A stretch of DNA of 64,000 nucleotides from DAOTTI01 sp034437795 (GTDB lineage Bacteria; Chloroflexota; UBA11872; UBA12225): assembly GCA_034437795.1 (NCBI GenBank), contig DAOTTI010000267.1, positions 1 to 64,000 on the forward strand, read 5' to 3'. The notes under the pieces are model-generated. The model worked only from the letters and a program-made list of their open reading frames with translations. It was not told where the DNA came from and made no database searches. Of the stretch, positions 50,521 to 59,500 are shown piece by piece; the stretch's first letter is position 1; every line of letters starts with the position of its first letter. A program made the position numbers and the translations under genes.

Positions 50521-51579
50521 TCAGTCCTCCAGTCCCGGTAGGGGCAGCGTGACCGTCAGCCGGTCTTCCGCCGCCATGTCGGCGGCCAGGCAGACGGCGG
50601 TGGTGCGGACGGCATCGTCCAGGTTCGGCGACGCCTCGCGCCCGGCAAGGATGCACGCCACGAAGTGGTCGATCTCCTCCTGGAAAGGGTGGTGGGTCAC
50701 GTCGCCGCTGTCCGGCAGGACCGTGGGGATCTCGGCCCACCCCGTCTGGCCGGGCAGGCGCTCGGTGTAGAGGCGGTTGCCCCGCATGGTGCCGCGGTCG
50801 CCGAGGAGGTCCAGGTTGAAGACGTAGGGAATGTGCGCGTCGACGCAGGCCGACGCCTCCGCCAGCGCGCCATTGGCGAACTCCAGTAGCGCGACCGTCG
50901 TGCCCGGCCACTCGTACCCGCTGCGCGGGCGCACCGGTCCGTGGCGGGCGCTGACGGAGACCACCTCCGAGCCGATCAGGTAGCGCAGGGCGTCGACGGC
51001 GTGCGAGCCCCCGGCCAGCATGATGCTCCCGCCGCCGGCGCGCGTGCGCGCCCAGCGGTAGCCGGCCCACTCCTCCGGCCGGATGCGGTGCCAGTAGTCG
51101 GCGCGGGCAAAGACGATCTCCCCCAGGGCGCCGTCGTCACAGAGCGCCTTGATGGTGCGCACCAGCGGGTTCCAGCGCAGGACGAAGCTGACAATGGTGC
51201 GCACCTGCGCCTCCCGCACCGCATCCCGCATGGCGCGCAGGCTCTCCAGGGTGATGGCCGGCGGCTTCTCGATCACCAGGTGCTTGCCGGCGCGCGCGGC
51301 GCGTATGGCATTCTCCGCATGCAGGTAATTGGGGGTACAGATGGAGACGACCTGGACGCGGCCGTCCCCCAGCAGGGCGTCCAGGTCGTCGTAGGGCGTG
51401 CAGGCGTCTGGGGCGAGCCCCACCTCCGCCATCTTGCGTCGCGTGCCATCCAGCGTGCGGCTGCCGACGGCCACGACCTCCGTGTGCGGATTGCGCATGA
51501 ACGCCCGCAGGTGCTCGCCGGCCACCCAGCCGGCGCCCCACACCGCCGCGCCCAGGATGCGTGGTTGAGCCGCGTCCAT
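50521..51579 (-). CDS. Gfo/Idh/MocA family oxidoreductase, paralogue A
   Basis: A 352-residue NAD(P)-dependent oxidoreductase: Rossmann motif AAVWGAGWVAGEHLRAF, signature VIEKPPAITLES and active-site helix GGSIMLAGGSHAVDALRYL. ATG 51579 has GGAGGGG upstream. It is clearly paralogous to the gene at 55190: both share SFVLRWNPLV, PYVFNL/IELxG, and IPTVLPDSG followed by HHPFQ-EIDHFV. The two bracket the binding-protein/isomerase operon, one on each strand, so they probably act on the same class of sugar. Confidence 0.92.
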   Translation of the reverse strand: MDAAQPRILGAAVWGAGWVAGEHLRAFMRNPHTEVVAVGSRTLDGTRRKMAEVGLAPDACTPYDDLDALLGDGRVQVVSICTPNYLHAENAIRAARAGKHLVIEKPPAITLESLRAMRDAVREAQVRTIVSFVLRWNPLVRTIKALCDDGALGEIVFARADYWHRIRPEEWAGYRWARTRAGGGSIMLAGGSHAVDALRYLIGSEVVSVSARHGPVRPRSGYEWPGTTVALLEFANGALAEASACVDAHIPYVFNLDLLGDRGTMRGNRLYTERLPGQTGWAEIPTVLPDSGDVTHHPFQEEIDHFVACILAGREASPNLDDAVRTTAVCLAADMAAEDRLTVTLPLPGLED

Positions 51580-51956
51580 AGCCGATCCCCTCCATGACCG
51601 GTATCCGATGAGCACCAGCATAGCGCGGCGCCGCCGGATGGTCCACCGGCCCTGGCCCCGATCCTCGTGTCAATGGCCAGCTGCCTGCGTCGCTGGTGGC
51701 CCACAGGGGCATGGCCGATGGACACATGAGTGGAGCCTTCTCCCTCCTCTCCCAAAGGGAGGGGGAATGGGCCGGCGATCGTGAATAAGGGGGCCACGCG
51801 CTGCTTCTGGTGACCCGTTTGGGGATCACGTCGCAGGGGCAGCCAGGACGGCCCCGTTTGCACTACACTGACGCTCGACGGGCGCGGACACACACGCCAA
51901 AGGCCCGCCGCGCGGCGCACGTGGGCCGGCACCGCAGCCCAGAAGGAGGGAGGACG
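51580..51956. other. Gene-free divergent region with palindrome copy 11
   Basis: Separates the divergent oxidoreductase and binding-protein genes. The palindrome copy (51738-51790) has CTCTCCC-AAA-GGGAGGGG and the GATCGTGAATAAGG tail. No ORF supported; the promoter of the binding-protein gene is not obvious. Confidence 0.65.
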
Positions 51957-53318
51957 ATGATCGCTACGAGGCAGTCGCATTCCACGTACGTGACGCGGCG
52001 CGCCGTGCTTGGGGGCGCGCTTTCGCTCAGCGGCGCGGCCGCCGCTGCCTGCGGCCCCGGCCCCAGTGCAGGCGAAGCGCCCAGGCAGGCCATCCAGCCC
52101 ACGACCCTGGAGGTCTGGATCGTGGACTGGACGCAGCCCACGCAGCAGGTCTACGAGACGCAGATCCTGCCGGCCTGGCAGAGGCAATACCCGCAGATCC
52201 AGATCACGATGAACTGGCCGACCTGGACCAACATGCACGAGCAGCTGCTCACGCGGTTTGCGGCCGATACCCAGCCGGACATCTTCCAGACCGGGGCCAG
52301 CTTCGTCCCCGAGATCGCCCGCAAGAGAATGGCGATCGTCCTTGATCAGCTGCTGGCCCAGTGGGGCAAGAAGGCCGACTTCTATCCGGCGCCGCTGGCG
52401 CAGGCGTCCTGGGAAGGCAAGCAGTACGGGCTGCCCTATCTTGTCGCGCCGCGCACCTACTTCTACCGGCAGGACGTGCTGACGGAGATCGGGATGTCCA
52501 GGGCGCCGGTGACGTGGGAGGAGCAGCTCGACTTCGCGCGCCGCGCCACCAGGCACGAGGCCGGCAGGCTGGTCCGCGCCGCCTTCAACACGCCGGTAGT
52601 CGATGAGTGGGCAATGAACCTGCGCGTGCTTGGCGGCAAGGAGTACGACGAGAACCGGCGCATCATCTTCAACCGCCCCGAGTATTACCCCGCCCTGGAG
52701 GTGCTGGTGGAGCGCCACAGCATCGTGCAGCCGCCGGGGATCGAACCGCTCCCGCCGGCCGCCGCCAACGCGCCGTACCTCGTCTCCGGCCAGTACGCCG
52801 CCCAGTACACCAACCAGAGCGCGATCCGGAACTTCGTCCAGAACGCGCCATCGGAACTGCACAAGCTGGTGGTGGGCGTGCCCGGCATCCCGGGGGGCAG
52901 CAAGTACCGCGCCCCGGCCGGCGTGACGCCCAGGCACTACGCCCGCGTCTACCCCGACTGGCTGGCCATCTCCGAGCCGGGCAAGAACCGTGATGCGGCC
53001 TGGAAGTTCGTCACCCACCTCTTCGAGCCGGAGCACCTCTTCGCCTATAACGAGACCCTGTTCTTCCTGCCCCCCCGCCGGTCGGTGGCCACGCTGAGCA
53101 AGGGCTTTCTCCAGCATCCGCAGATGCAGGAGATGACGAAGATCCTGGACCAGTACGGCGGCCCCACCGGCCTGGGGCCGGAGTTCCAGCGCACCAGCCA
53201 GATCAACGCCCAGATGTTCGCCGACGCCATCAACAAGAAGCGCGGCATCAAGGAGGCCCTGGACGACGCGGCGAACCAGACCATGGCCCTGTACCGCGAG
53301 ATCGGCTTTGCGAAGTGA
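51957..53318 (+). CDS. ABC sugar-binding lipoprotein 8
   Basis: A 453-residue carbohydrate-binding protein with a compact Tat lipoprotein signal: STYVTRRAVLGGALSLSG (Arg14-Arg15) and lipobox AAAACG with Cys32. Mature features include LPAWQRQYPQIQITMNWPTW, FAADTQPDIFQTGASF, WEGKQYGLPYLVAPRTYFYR and AWKFVTHLFEPEHLF. GGAGGGAGG immediately precedes the ATG. It is followed after 46 bases by a sugar isomerase, so binding and intracellular conversion may be coupled, but again no permease or ATPase is present. Confidence 0.93.
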   Translation: MIATRQSHSTYVTRRAVLGGALSLSGAAAAACGPGPSAGEAPRQAIQPTTLEVWIVDWTQPTQQVYETQILPAWQRQYPQIQITMNWPTWTNMHEQLLTRFAADTQPDIFQTGASFVPEIARKRMAIVLDQLLAQWGKKADFYPAPLAQASWEGKQYGLPYLVAPRTYFYRQDVLTEIGMSRAPVTWEEQLDFARRATRHEAGRLVRAAFNTPVVDEWAMNLRVLGGKEYDENRRIIFNRPEYYPALEVLVERHSIVQPPGIEPLPPAAANAPYLVSGQYAAQYTNQSAIRNFVQNAPSELHKLVVGVPGIPGGSKYRAPAGVTPRHYARVYPDWLAISEPGKNRDAAWKFVTHLFEPEHLFAYNETLFFLPPRRSVATLSKGFLQHPQMQEMTKILDQYGGPTGLGPEFQRTSQINAQMFADAINKKRGIKEALDDAANQTMALYREIGFAK

Positions 53319-53364
53319 GCCACAGTGGGCCACAGTGAGCTAACGCGAGAAGGTGAGAGCAGCA

Positions 53365-54198
53365 ATGATCGAGCTTGGCGCCCACACCCTTCCCTACCGG
53401 GCCTATCCGTTCGAGCGCGCGCTGGAGGGGATCGCCCGCGTCGGGTTTCGGTACGTCGGGATCTGGAACGAGCACGCTGGCGCGCCGGTGGTGCCGCCCG
53501 AGGCCGGGACGGCGGAGATCGACGCTGTGCGGCGCGTGATCGACCGCTACGGACTGACGCCGCGCATGGCCTTCCGCTTCCCCAGCCGGAATGGCGACCA
53601 GCGGTCGCAGCTGCGGCGCAGCATCGAGGTCTGCGGCGCGCTTGGCATTCCCTTCCTCATCTCCGCCGGCCCGTCGCCCTACGCCGGGCGCACGTTCGGT
53701 GAGCGCAAGCGGGACATGCTCTTCCACCGTGAAGCCGAGGCGTACATTGCCATGCTGCGCGAGCTGGCGCCGGTCGCCGAGCGGGCGGGCGTGACGATCG
53801 TGATGAAGCCGCACATGGGGATCACCGGCACCGGCGCCGATCTGGCCGACCTCGTCGAGGTGATCGATCATCCCGCTGTGCGCGTCTGCTACGACGCCGG
53901 CAACATCGCCTTCTACGAAGGGCTCAAGCCAGAAGACGACGTCCAGGACTGCGCCCGCTACGTGCGCGCCGTCTGCATCAAGGACCACCGCGGGCCCCGC
54001 GCCAGCGTCGACTTCCCCATTCCGGGCGAGGGGGACGTGGACCACGTCCAAATCTTCCGTACCCTGCTCGCCGCCGGCTTCTCCGGCCCCGCGCTCATCG
54101 AGCGGATCGACGGCCTTGGGTCGGCGCAGGCGGTTGACGCCGCCCTGGCGAAGGCTAAGCCGTACCTGGAAGACGCAGTGCAGCGGGCAGGCGGGTGA
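53365..54198 (+). CDS. Xylose isomerase-like TIM-barrel sugar phosphate isomerase/epimerase
   Basis: A 277-residue AP-endonuclease-2-family barrel. The metal site residues can be followed along the strands: IVMKPHMGITG, VCYDAGNIAFYEG, CIKDHRGPR and ALIERIDGL near the C-terminus. Members isomerise or epimerise keto-sugars or inosose with a divalent metal. ATG 53365 has AAGGTGAG 7 bases upstream. It is the second gene of the operon with the binding protein, and both Gfo/Idh/MocA paralogues nearby could supply its keto-sugar substrate. Confidence 0.9.
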   Translation: MIELGAHTLPYRAYPFERALEGIARVGFRYVGIWNEHAGAPVVPPEAGTAEIDAVRRVIDRYGLTPRMAFRFPSRNGDQRSQLRRSIEVCGALGIPFLISAGPSPYAGRTFGERKRDMLFHREAEAYIAMLRELAPVAERAGVTIVMKPHMGITGTGADLADLVEVIDHPAVRVCYDAGNIAFYEGLKPEDDVQDCARYVRAVCIKDHRGPRASVDFPIPGEGDVDHVQIFRTLLAAGFSGPALIERIDGLGSAQAVDAALAKAKPYLEDAVQRAGG

Positions 54199-54475
54199 GC
54201 GGGTGCATATGTAGCTGGCGAACGGTCCCTTTGCCCCCACCGCACCGACACGGGGATGCGGGGACATGGAGACGTGGGGAGGAGACCGCACACGGGGAAG
54301 GGGACCTCACCCCCTTCGGTCGGGGACACGGGAAGAGGACGTCACCCACGGGGGCTCGTCTCCCCCGCTCCGACGCGGAGAGGGACACGGGCCACAGCGT
54401 GGCGCGATCCGGAACTCTTGCGCACGGTCGGGGCGGGCGGGCGCACGGATAGCCCATAATTGGTTGGGTGGTCCT
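54199..54475. repeat. Repeat-rich spacer
   Basis: Contains a copy of the second repeat family (GGACCTCACCCCCTTCGG, 54302-54332), several GGGACACGGG words and a CTCCCCCGCTCCGACGCGGA hairpin-like stretch resembling 16510-16545. No gene is supported. Confidence 0.6.
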
Positions 54476-54899
54476 GTGGAGCTTCGCGGTAGTGGAGGAG
54501 GGCATTTCCTGGATACCTCCGTCGTCCTCAAGTGGCTTCGAGAGGATGGCGAAGCGCACCTCGAAGCGGCGCGCGCTCTGGAGCGCCGGTACCGGCAGGA
54601 GGAGGTTCTCGTCATCGTCCCTGTTCTTCCTCGAACTGCTGAACACGGTAGCGCGCCGCTGGTTGTGGCCAGCCCAGCGGATCAGCCAGACGGCGGAATG
54701 GCTTTTGGCCGCCGGCTTCCGGGTCCAGGAGGCTCCCCTGCATCGGGTAGCCTATTGGGCAGGCCAGGGCCTCACTGCCTATGATGCCTGCTACGTCGCA
54801 CTGGCTGACGAGCGGCGAATGGTGGTAATCACAGCCGACGAGCGGATCCTGGCCGTCGCCGGCGACTTCGCCCGCTCGCTGGCCAGCCTCAGCGCATAG
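54476..54899 (+). pseudogene. VapC-like PIN toxin with frameshift
   Basis: GTG 54476 begins MELRGSGGGHFLDTSVVLKW, giving the first PIN aspartate (Asp13). The frame is lost between 54617 and 54624 (one extra base after VLVIVP), and the other frame continues FFLELLNTVARR (the conserved Glu), LTAYDACYVALADE and ITADERILAVAGDF (the remaining Asp residues). All four acidic residues of a PIN RNase are present once the shift is repaired. No VapB antitoxin is visible upstream, where repeats lie instead. An orphan toxin would be expected to survive only in inactive form. Confidence 0.8.
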
Positions 54900-54923
54900 G
54901 CTGCGGGAGGAGCAGGCGAACGG

Positions 54924-54989
54924 ATGGCGGTTCGAGACGCGGCGCGCAGCGGATCTCTCCTCTTTGGCTCGGTGGCGCGGGGAACCTGA
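54924..54989 (+). pseudogene. Nucleotidyltransferase motif fragment
   Basis: A 21-codon reading frame MAVRDAARSGSLLFGSVARG-Thr ends in TGA. LLFGSVARG is the Gly-Ser motif of MNT nucleotidyltransferases; the following DxD strand is missing. It lies next to the broken VapC, suggesting a graveyard of toxin-antitoxin genes. Support is one short motif only. Confidence 0.4.
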
Positions 54990-55189
54990 ACGCGATAACG
55001 GCGACCAGCAGCTACAGTTGACAGTGTGCGCCATGACGATGACCAGGGTGGAGAAGGAGCCCGAAGCAGCGCTCATCGTGCGCGCCATCGACCCACAGAT
55101 CGTTAGCCACGGGCCAGCTTACGTGCGCTTGGCAGGGCACAGGGCCCCGACGCGGCGGTGATCTGGGACATGCGGTGGAGGGAGGACCA

Positions 55190-56230
55190 GTGACTGCAGC
55201 GGTTGAACGCCTCGGTGTGGCCATCCAGGGCGCCGGCAACGTCGCCACTGAGCACCTGTGCGCCTACCTGAATAACCCCCACGTGGAGGTGGTGGCTATC
55301 GGCAGCCGTACGATCGAGGGGGCCGAGCGCAAGGCCCGCCAGCTAGGGCTCGATCCATCGCGCCTTCGCCTCTACGACGACTACGACGCCCTGCTGGCCG
55401 ACCGGCGGGTGGACGCCCTTTCTCTCTGCACGCCGCCGGCGCGCCACCCGCTGGAGACGATCAAGGGGGCCCAGGCCGGCAAGCACCTGCTGATCGAGAA
55501 GCCGGTGGCGACCAACCCCGAAGAGCTGCGCCAGATGGACGAGGCCGTGCGCCGCGCGGGGGTCAAGACCGTGGTCAGCTTTGTCCTGCGCTGGAACCCG
55601 CTAGTGCTGACCATCAAGCGGATGATCGCCGACGGCGCCTTCGGCGACCTCTTCTTTGTGCAGACCGCCTACTGGCACAACGTGGTGCAGGGCGGGTACC
55701 CGGGCGCCAGGCCGGGCCCGCGAACGAGCCCCATTAGCGCCATGGTCGGCGGGGGCTGCCACGCCATGGACATGGCCCGCTACCTGCTGGGCAGCAACGT
55801 CGTCCAGGTGATGGCGCTGGCGAAGGACGCCATCCCCGGCCACGCCTCGCCTGCCAACACCGCCGCCCTGTGCCGGTTCGAGAACGGCGCCATGGGCTAC
55901 GTCTCCGCCTGCACCGAGCAGTGGATGCCGTACGTCTTCAACATCGAACTCTTTGGCACCGATGGCGCCATCCGGCTGAACCGCTTCTTCTCCAAGAAGC
56001 TCCCCGGCGCCACCGGCTTTATCGAGATCCCCACCGTGCTGCCGGACAGCGGGGCCGTCTCCCACCATCCTTTCCAGGGGGAGATCGACCACTTCGTGGA
56101 GTGCATCCGCACCGGCCGCGAGTCTCACGTCAATCTGGCCGACGCAGTGAACACGCACGAGGCCTGCTTCGCCGCCGACCTCTCGGCCGCGCGGCAAGGC
56201 GCGCCCGTACCGGTGCCGCTGGCACGATAG
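55190..56230 (+). CDS. Gfo/Idh/MocA family oxidoreductase, paralogue B
   Basis: A 346-residue NAD(P)-dependent oxidoreductase: VAIQGAGNVATEHLCAYL, signature LIEKPVATNPEELRQMD and active-site helix MVGGGCHAMDMARYLLG. GTG 55190 has GGAGGGAGG 6 bases upstream. It is the paralogue of the gene at 50521-51579. The C-terminal ATCFAADLSAARQG-type end matches that of its partner. Probably oxidises a sugar or inositol derivative captured by the neighbouring binding protein. Confidence 0.92.
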   Translation: MTAAVERLGVAIQGAGNVATEHLCAYLNNPHVEVVAIGSRTIEGAERKARQLGLDPSRLRLYDDYDALLADRRVDALSLCTPPARHPLETIKGAQAGKHLLIEKPVATNPEELRQMDEAVRRAGVKTVVSFVLRWNPLVLTIKRMIADGAFGDLFFVQTAYWHNVVQGGYPGARPGPRTSPISAMVGGGCHAMDMARYLLGSNVVQVMALAKDAIPGHASPANTAALCRFENGAMGYVSACTEQWMPYVFNIELFGTDGAIRLNRFFSKKLPGATGFIEIPTVLPDSGAVSHHPFQGEIDHFVECIRTGRESHVNLADAVNTHEACFAADLSAARQGAPVPVPLAR

Positions 56231-56417
56231 GGCACGCCCTGGCGCTGGCTCGTCCCTCCTTCCTGGCAGGTGCCGCCCCCGCCCCAGGAAACGTCTTGGG
56301 AGATGGCGAGGCGTCCGCTCATCAATAAGCCGGTGAGGAACGCCGGTGGTATGCGTCTTGCCCCTCGGTACCTGGGTACCCCACACCAGTACCCAAGAGA
56401 AGGGAAGGAGCGGCCCG

Positions 56418-56765
56418 ATGGAACCGATCACGCATCATCCGGATCCACGCGAGGAACCCCATCCGGCGCACCCCGAGGATAAGGGCCACCTGGGGAGCTT
56501 GAAGGACGAGCTGCGGGAGGAGGCCGCGCGAGCGCAGGCAATGGAGGCCACTCCTGTGCCGTGGCTGCAGGCGGGACACGCCCACGCCCCGGCACGCACG
56601 CACGACCTGCGCCGGGCGGTTGCGGCTGGCCCCAAGGCGCCGAAGCTGAGCGAAGGGCGCGGGGTAACCCAGCCCGTCTCGAAGCGAGCCACCCTGCGCC
56701 GGCAGAAGCGCGGGAGCGCCAGCGCCAAGATGGGGAGCCGCGGGGGCGGGCAGCGGAACCGATAG
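56418..56765 (+). CDS. Small basic hypothetical protein
   Basis: A 115-residue protein with a strong AAGGAGCGG site 7 bases before ATG. It is hydrophilic: an acidic, His/Pro-rich N-terminus (MEPITHHPDPREEPHPAHPE), a charged helix (LKDELREEAARAQAMEA) and a very basic end (KRATLRRQKRGSASAKMGSR). It may bind nucleic acid, but no family is recognised. Confidence 0.6.
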   Translation: MEPITHHPDPREEPHPAHPEDKGHLGSLKDELREEAARAQAMEATPVPWLQAGHAHAPARTHDLRRAVAAGPKAPKLSEGRGVTQPVSKRATLRRQKRGSASAKMGSRGGGQRNR

Positions 56766-56991
56766 CCAGGCGTGGGTTTTGCACGGCGGCGCCGCGCGGG
56801 CCAGCCGGGAGCGCGACGCACAGGGGAAAGAAGGCCTGAGACCAGTTCGCCATGATGCGACCGTAAGTGCCGAGCACCGTGTCCCTGGGAAGAGATGGCC
56901 CTGTGAGAGCAGCTCGGTATGAGCTTGCTCGGCCGTGCGTGGCTTGCCATACTCACCGGCATCAGTAGCATAGAGCGTGGAGCGAGCACCA

Positions 56992-58341
56992 ATGAGCCAG
57001 ACGAGCGCTGTTACGGACGTGGCCGCCCGCACGGGAGGGGCGGAGCCCGACACAGGCGCCTTCCGCCAGCTGCTGGCGTACATCCGGCCACGGCCCGACG
57101 AGGTAAAGTGGCAGGAGATCCCGTGGCAGACCGATCTGTGGGAGGCGCGCCGGCTAGCGGCCCAGCAAGGCATGCCGATCTTCCTCTGGGCGATGAATGG
57201 CAATCCCTTGGGATGCACGTGAAACAACGGCGTGGCCGGCCGTGCGCAGGCCTTTAGCGACCCCACCGTGATCGCGCTCGCCTCGGAGCGCTTTATCCCC
57301 GTGGCGGAGAACTGCTCGCCCCTCCAGCGCCAGGACGACGCCAAAGGGGAGTTCTTCCGGCTGGTGGCCGAGCAGGGCCACTACGCCGGCCGGACCTACC
57401 CGACCAGCACCCGCCAGGGGCTGTACTGCTTTACCGCGGACGGCAAGGTGCTGGCCGCCGCCAACACGCGCGACCCGCAGCGCGTGATCGATCTGCTGGA
57501 GACGGCCCTCCAGCGCTGGGCCATCCTGGCGGACGGTGGCGCCAACGGGCAGACGATGGCGGGCGAGATCCCGGACTACGTGCCGGCACGTCCCAGCCGC
57601 TATCCGGAAGACGGGCTGGTGCTGCAACTGGTGGCGCGCGATCTACCCCGCGAGCGCGGCGCCCTTGACGGGGCGGTGGCGCGGTTCATTCTTGGACGCG
57701 ACCCTGGACGAGACGGCCACTCCACCGCGCAGCTGGTCGAGCCGTGGCCGGCCACCGACACCCGCCAGGAGGACTGGCGCAAGTACGCCTGGAACCTGGA
57801 TTACGCCTGGTTTTCTCGCGATGAGGCGCAGGCCATGGTGCCACAGCCACGCGCCACCGGCAGCCAGCAGGCGGTGCCGCGGGAGATCGTGCGCCGGCTG
57901 GCCCGCTTCCACCTGCGCGACTTCGTCCGCGGCGAGCCGTCGGTCTGGCCGGAGGAGGCCATCCGGCACAGCGATCTGCAAGCGGAGATTGTGAACGTCT
58001 CCGGCCACCTGGTGCGCCTGGTCCTGCGAGGCCGCATCCTGCTGCGCTGGGAGGCGCGCTGGGTTCGCCCTGAGGATGGCGAGGAGCGGCGCTCCGACTG
58101 CGGCTTCGATGCCACGCTTTACGGCGAGGCCACGTGGGATGCGGGGCACGGCGCCTTCGTCGCCTTCGACCTGCTGGCGGCCGGGCCGCGCTGGGGCACC
58201 AACCAGTACAACAATCGCGCCGACGACCTCGGCCCCGCGCCGCTGGGCATCGCCTTCGGCCTCGCCGGCAGCGAGCCGCGCGATCGGACGCCGCCGCACA
58301 CGATCTACCACCGCGACTACTTCGCGGCCGGCGGCCACTGA
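56992..58341 (+). CDS. Thioredoxin-like protein with in-frame UGA, candidate selenoprotein
   Basis: One reading frame of 449 codons runs from ATG 56992 (GGAGCGAG upstream) to 58341 with a single TGA at 57220-57222 (codon 77). Around it: MPIFLWAMNGNPLGCT, then the TGA, then NNGVAGRAQAFSDP. PIFLWAMNG is the strand that precedes the redox motif of thioredoxin folds, so the UGA stands at the redox site, two residues after Cys75. The rest (RFIPVAENCSPLQRQDD, EQGHYAGRTYPTSTRQG, then about 240 further residues) is intact and coding. A hairpin with GGCC arms (57238-57241, 57249-57252) and loop GTGCGCA starts 15 bases after the UGA. Either UGA is read as Sec, or the gene has one nonsense mutation. Confidence 0.7.
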
Positions 58342-58429
58342 AGCGCGCTCAGATCGCCTCCATCGCGGGCGCCGGACGCGCGCGTCCACGCCTGCGGGGT
58401 GTAGGTCCGTGCGGCCGCGTCGTCGCCTT

Positions 58430-59500
58430 TCACCGTAGCGCGGCCATGAGCGGGGCGAAGAGGGTGCGATACACCGGCCCCCAGAAGGAGCCGGCGCGCT
58501 CACCCTCCAGCCCCCGGCCATTGCGCACCACGATCAGCTCCAGGCTGGGCACCACCAGCAGCACCTGGTGGCTCGCCCCTGCGCCGGCGAAGGCGTCGCG
58601 GGGCACGTCCGGCCAGACGCCGTCCTCGTTCGTCCACCAGCCCAGGCCGGAGGCGGGGCGAGGGTCGGCCGCGCTACGCGGCGGCAGCGGCGTGCCGGCA
58701 TAGGCGACAGCCCGCGCCGCCCAGCCGGCGTCGAGCACCCGCCGCCCGTCCCAGTCGCCACGGCGGAGCATCAACCTCCCCAGGCGCGCCACCGCCCGCG
58801 CCGTGAAGCTCCCACCACCCCAGTTGGCGACCAGGGGCAGGCCATCGACCCAGTAGGTTGCGCCGTAGCCGATCGACCAGTCGCCGTCGCGCAGGCCCAC
58901 TGGCTCGTAGACCCGCTCGCGCAGCAGGGCGCGCAGGTCCTGCTGGGGCGCATCGCGCAGGGCCGCCGTGACGCAGTAGGCCAGCATCGCCATGCCGGGG
59001 TTGCTGTAGGCGTACTGCGTGCCCGGCGGAAAGAGCACCGGCGCCTCGTCGCGCGCGATCGTGAACGGGTCGGGATCGCGCCGCCAGAACCGGCCCTTCC
59101 AGCCGGGGAGCTGCTCGTGCGGCAGGCCGTCCTGCTCGGCGTCCTCGAGGCCAGAGGAATGGGTGGCGAGGTGCCGGATGGTGATCCGGCGCTTCTGCGG
59201 ATCGTCGCGCCACTGCGGCACAAAGCGGGCCGCCGGGTCGTCCACGGCCAGTCGGCCATCTTCGAGCGCCACCTGGAGCGAGAGACCGCCGACGATCGCC
59301 TTGGCCAGCGAGGCGGTGAAGTGCGGCCGGCCGGCGTGCCAGCCAGGCGCATACCACTCGCAGACGATGCAGTCGCGCCGGACGACCAGGAAGGCGCGCG
59401 TCTGGCGAGCGGCCAGCTCGTCGCGGATCGCCTCCAGGGCGGAGGCGGCGAATCCCTGGCTTTCCGGCGGGCCTTCCTGCCACTCAAATGCTGGAGCCAT
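58430..59500 (-). CDS. Serine hydrolase, class C beta-lactamase-like
   Basis: A 356-residue serine beta-lactamase-fold protein: nucleophile motif TASLAKAI with Ser64-x-x-Lys67, the Tyr-x-Asn motif YAYSNPGMAML, and a late HQVLLVVPSLELIVVRNG where the third motif lies. No signal peptide, so it is probably an esterase or peptidase of the cytoplasm. ATG 59500 has GGGAGG upstream and overlaps the end of the upstream gene by 17 bases, so the two are translationally coupled. GGCTGGCATGAG-like early starts were not supported. Confidence 0.88.
   Translation of the reverse strand: MAPAFEWQEGPPESQGFAASALEAIRDELAARQTRAFLVVRRDCIVCEWYAPGWHAGRPHFTASLAKAIVGGLSLQVALEDGRLAVDDPAARFVPQWRDDPQKRRITIRHLATHSSGLEDAEQDGLPHEQLPGWKGRFWRRDPDPFTIARDEAPVLFPPGTQYAYSNPGMAMLAYCVTAALRDAPQQDLRALLRERVYEPVGLRDGDWSIGYGATYWVDGLPLVANWGGGSFTARAVARLGRLMLRRGDWDGRRVLDAGWAARAVAYAGTPLPPRSAADPRPASGLGWWTNEDGVWPDVPRDAFAGAGASHQVLLVVPSLELIVVRNGRGLEGERAGSFWGPVYRTLFAPLMAALR

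Noticed and set aside
51273..53333. 686-codon minus-strand frame across the binding protein gene
   Set aside because: It is the complement of the sugar-binding gene and part of the oxidoreductase, with no recognisable domain.
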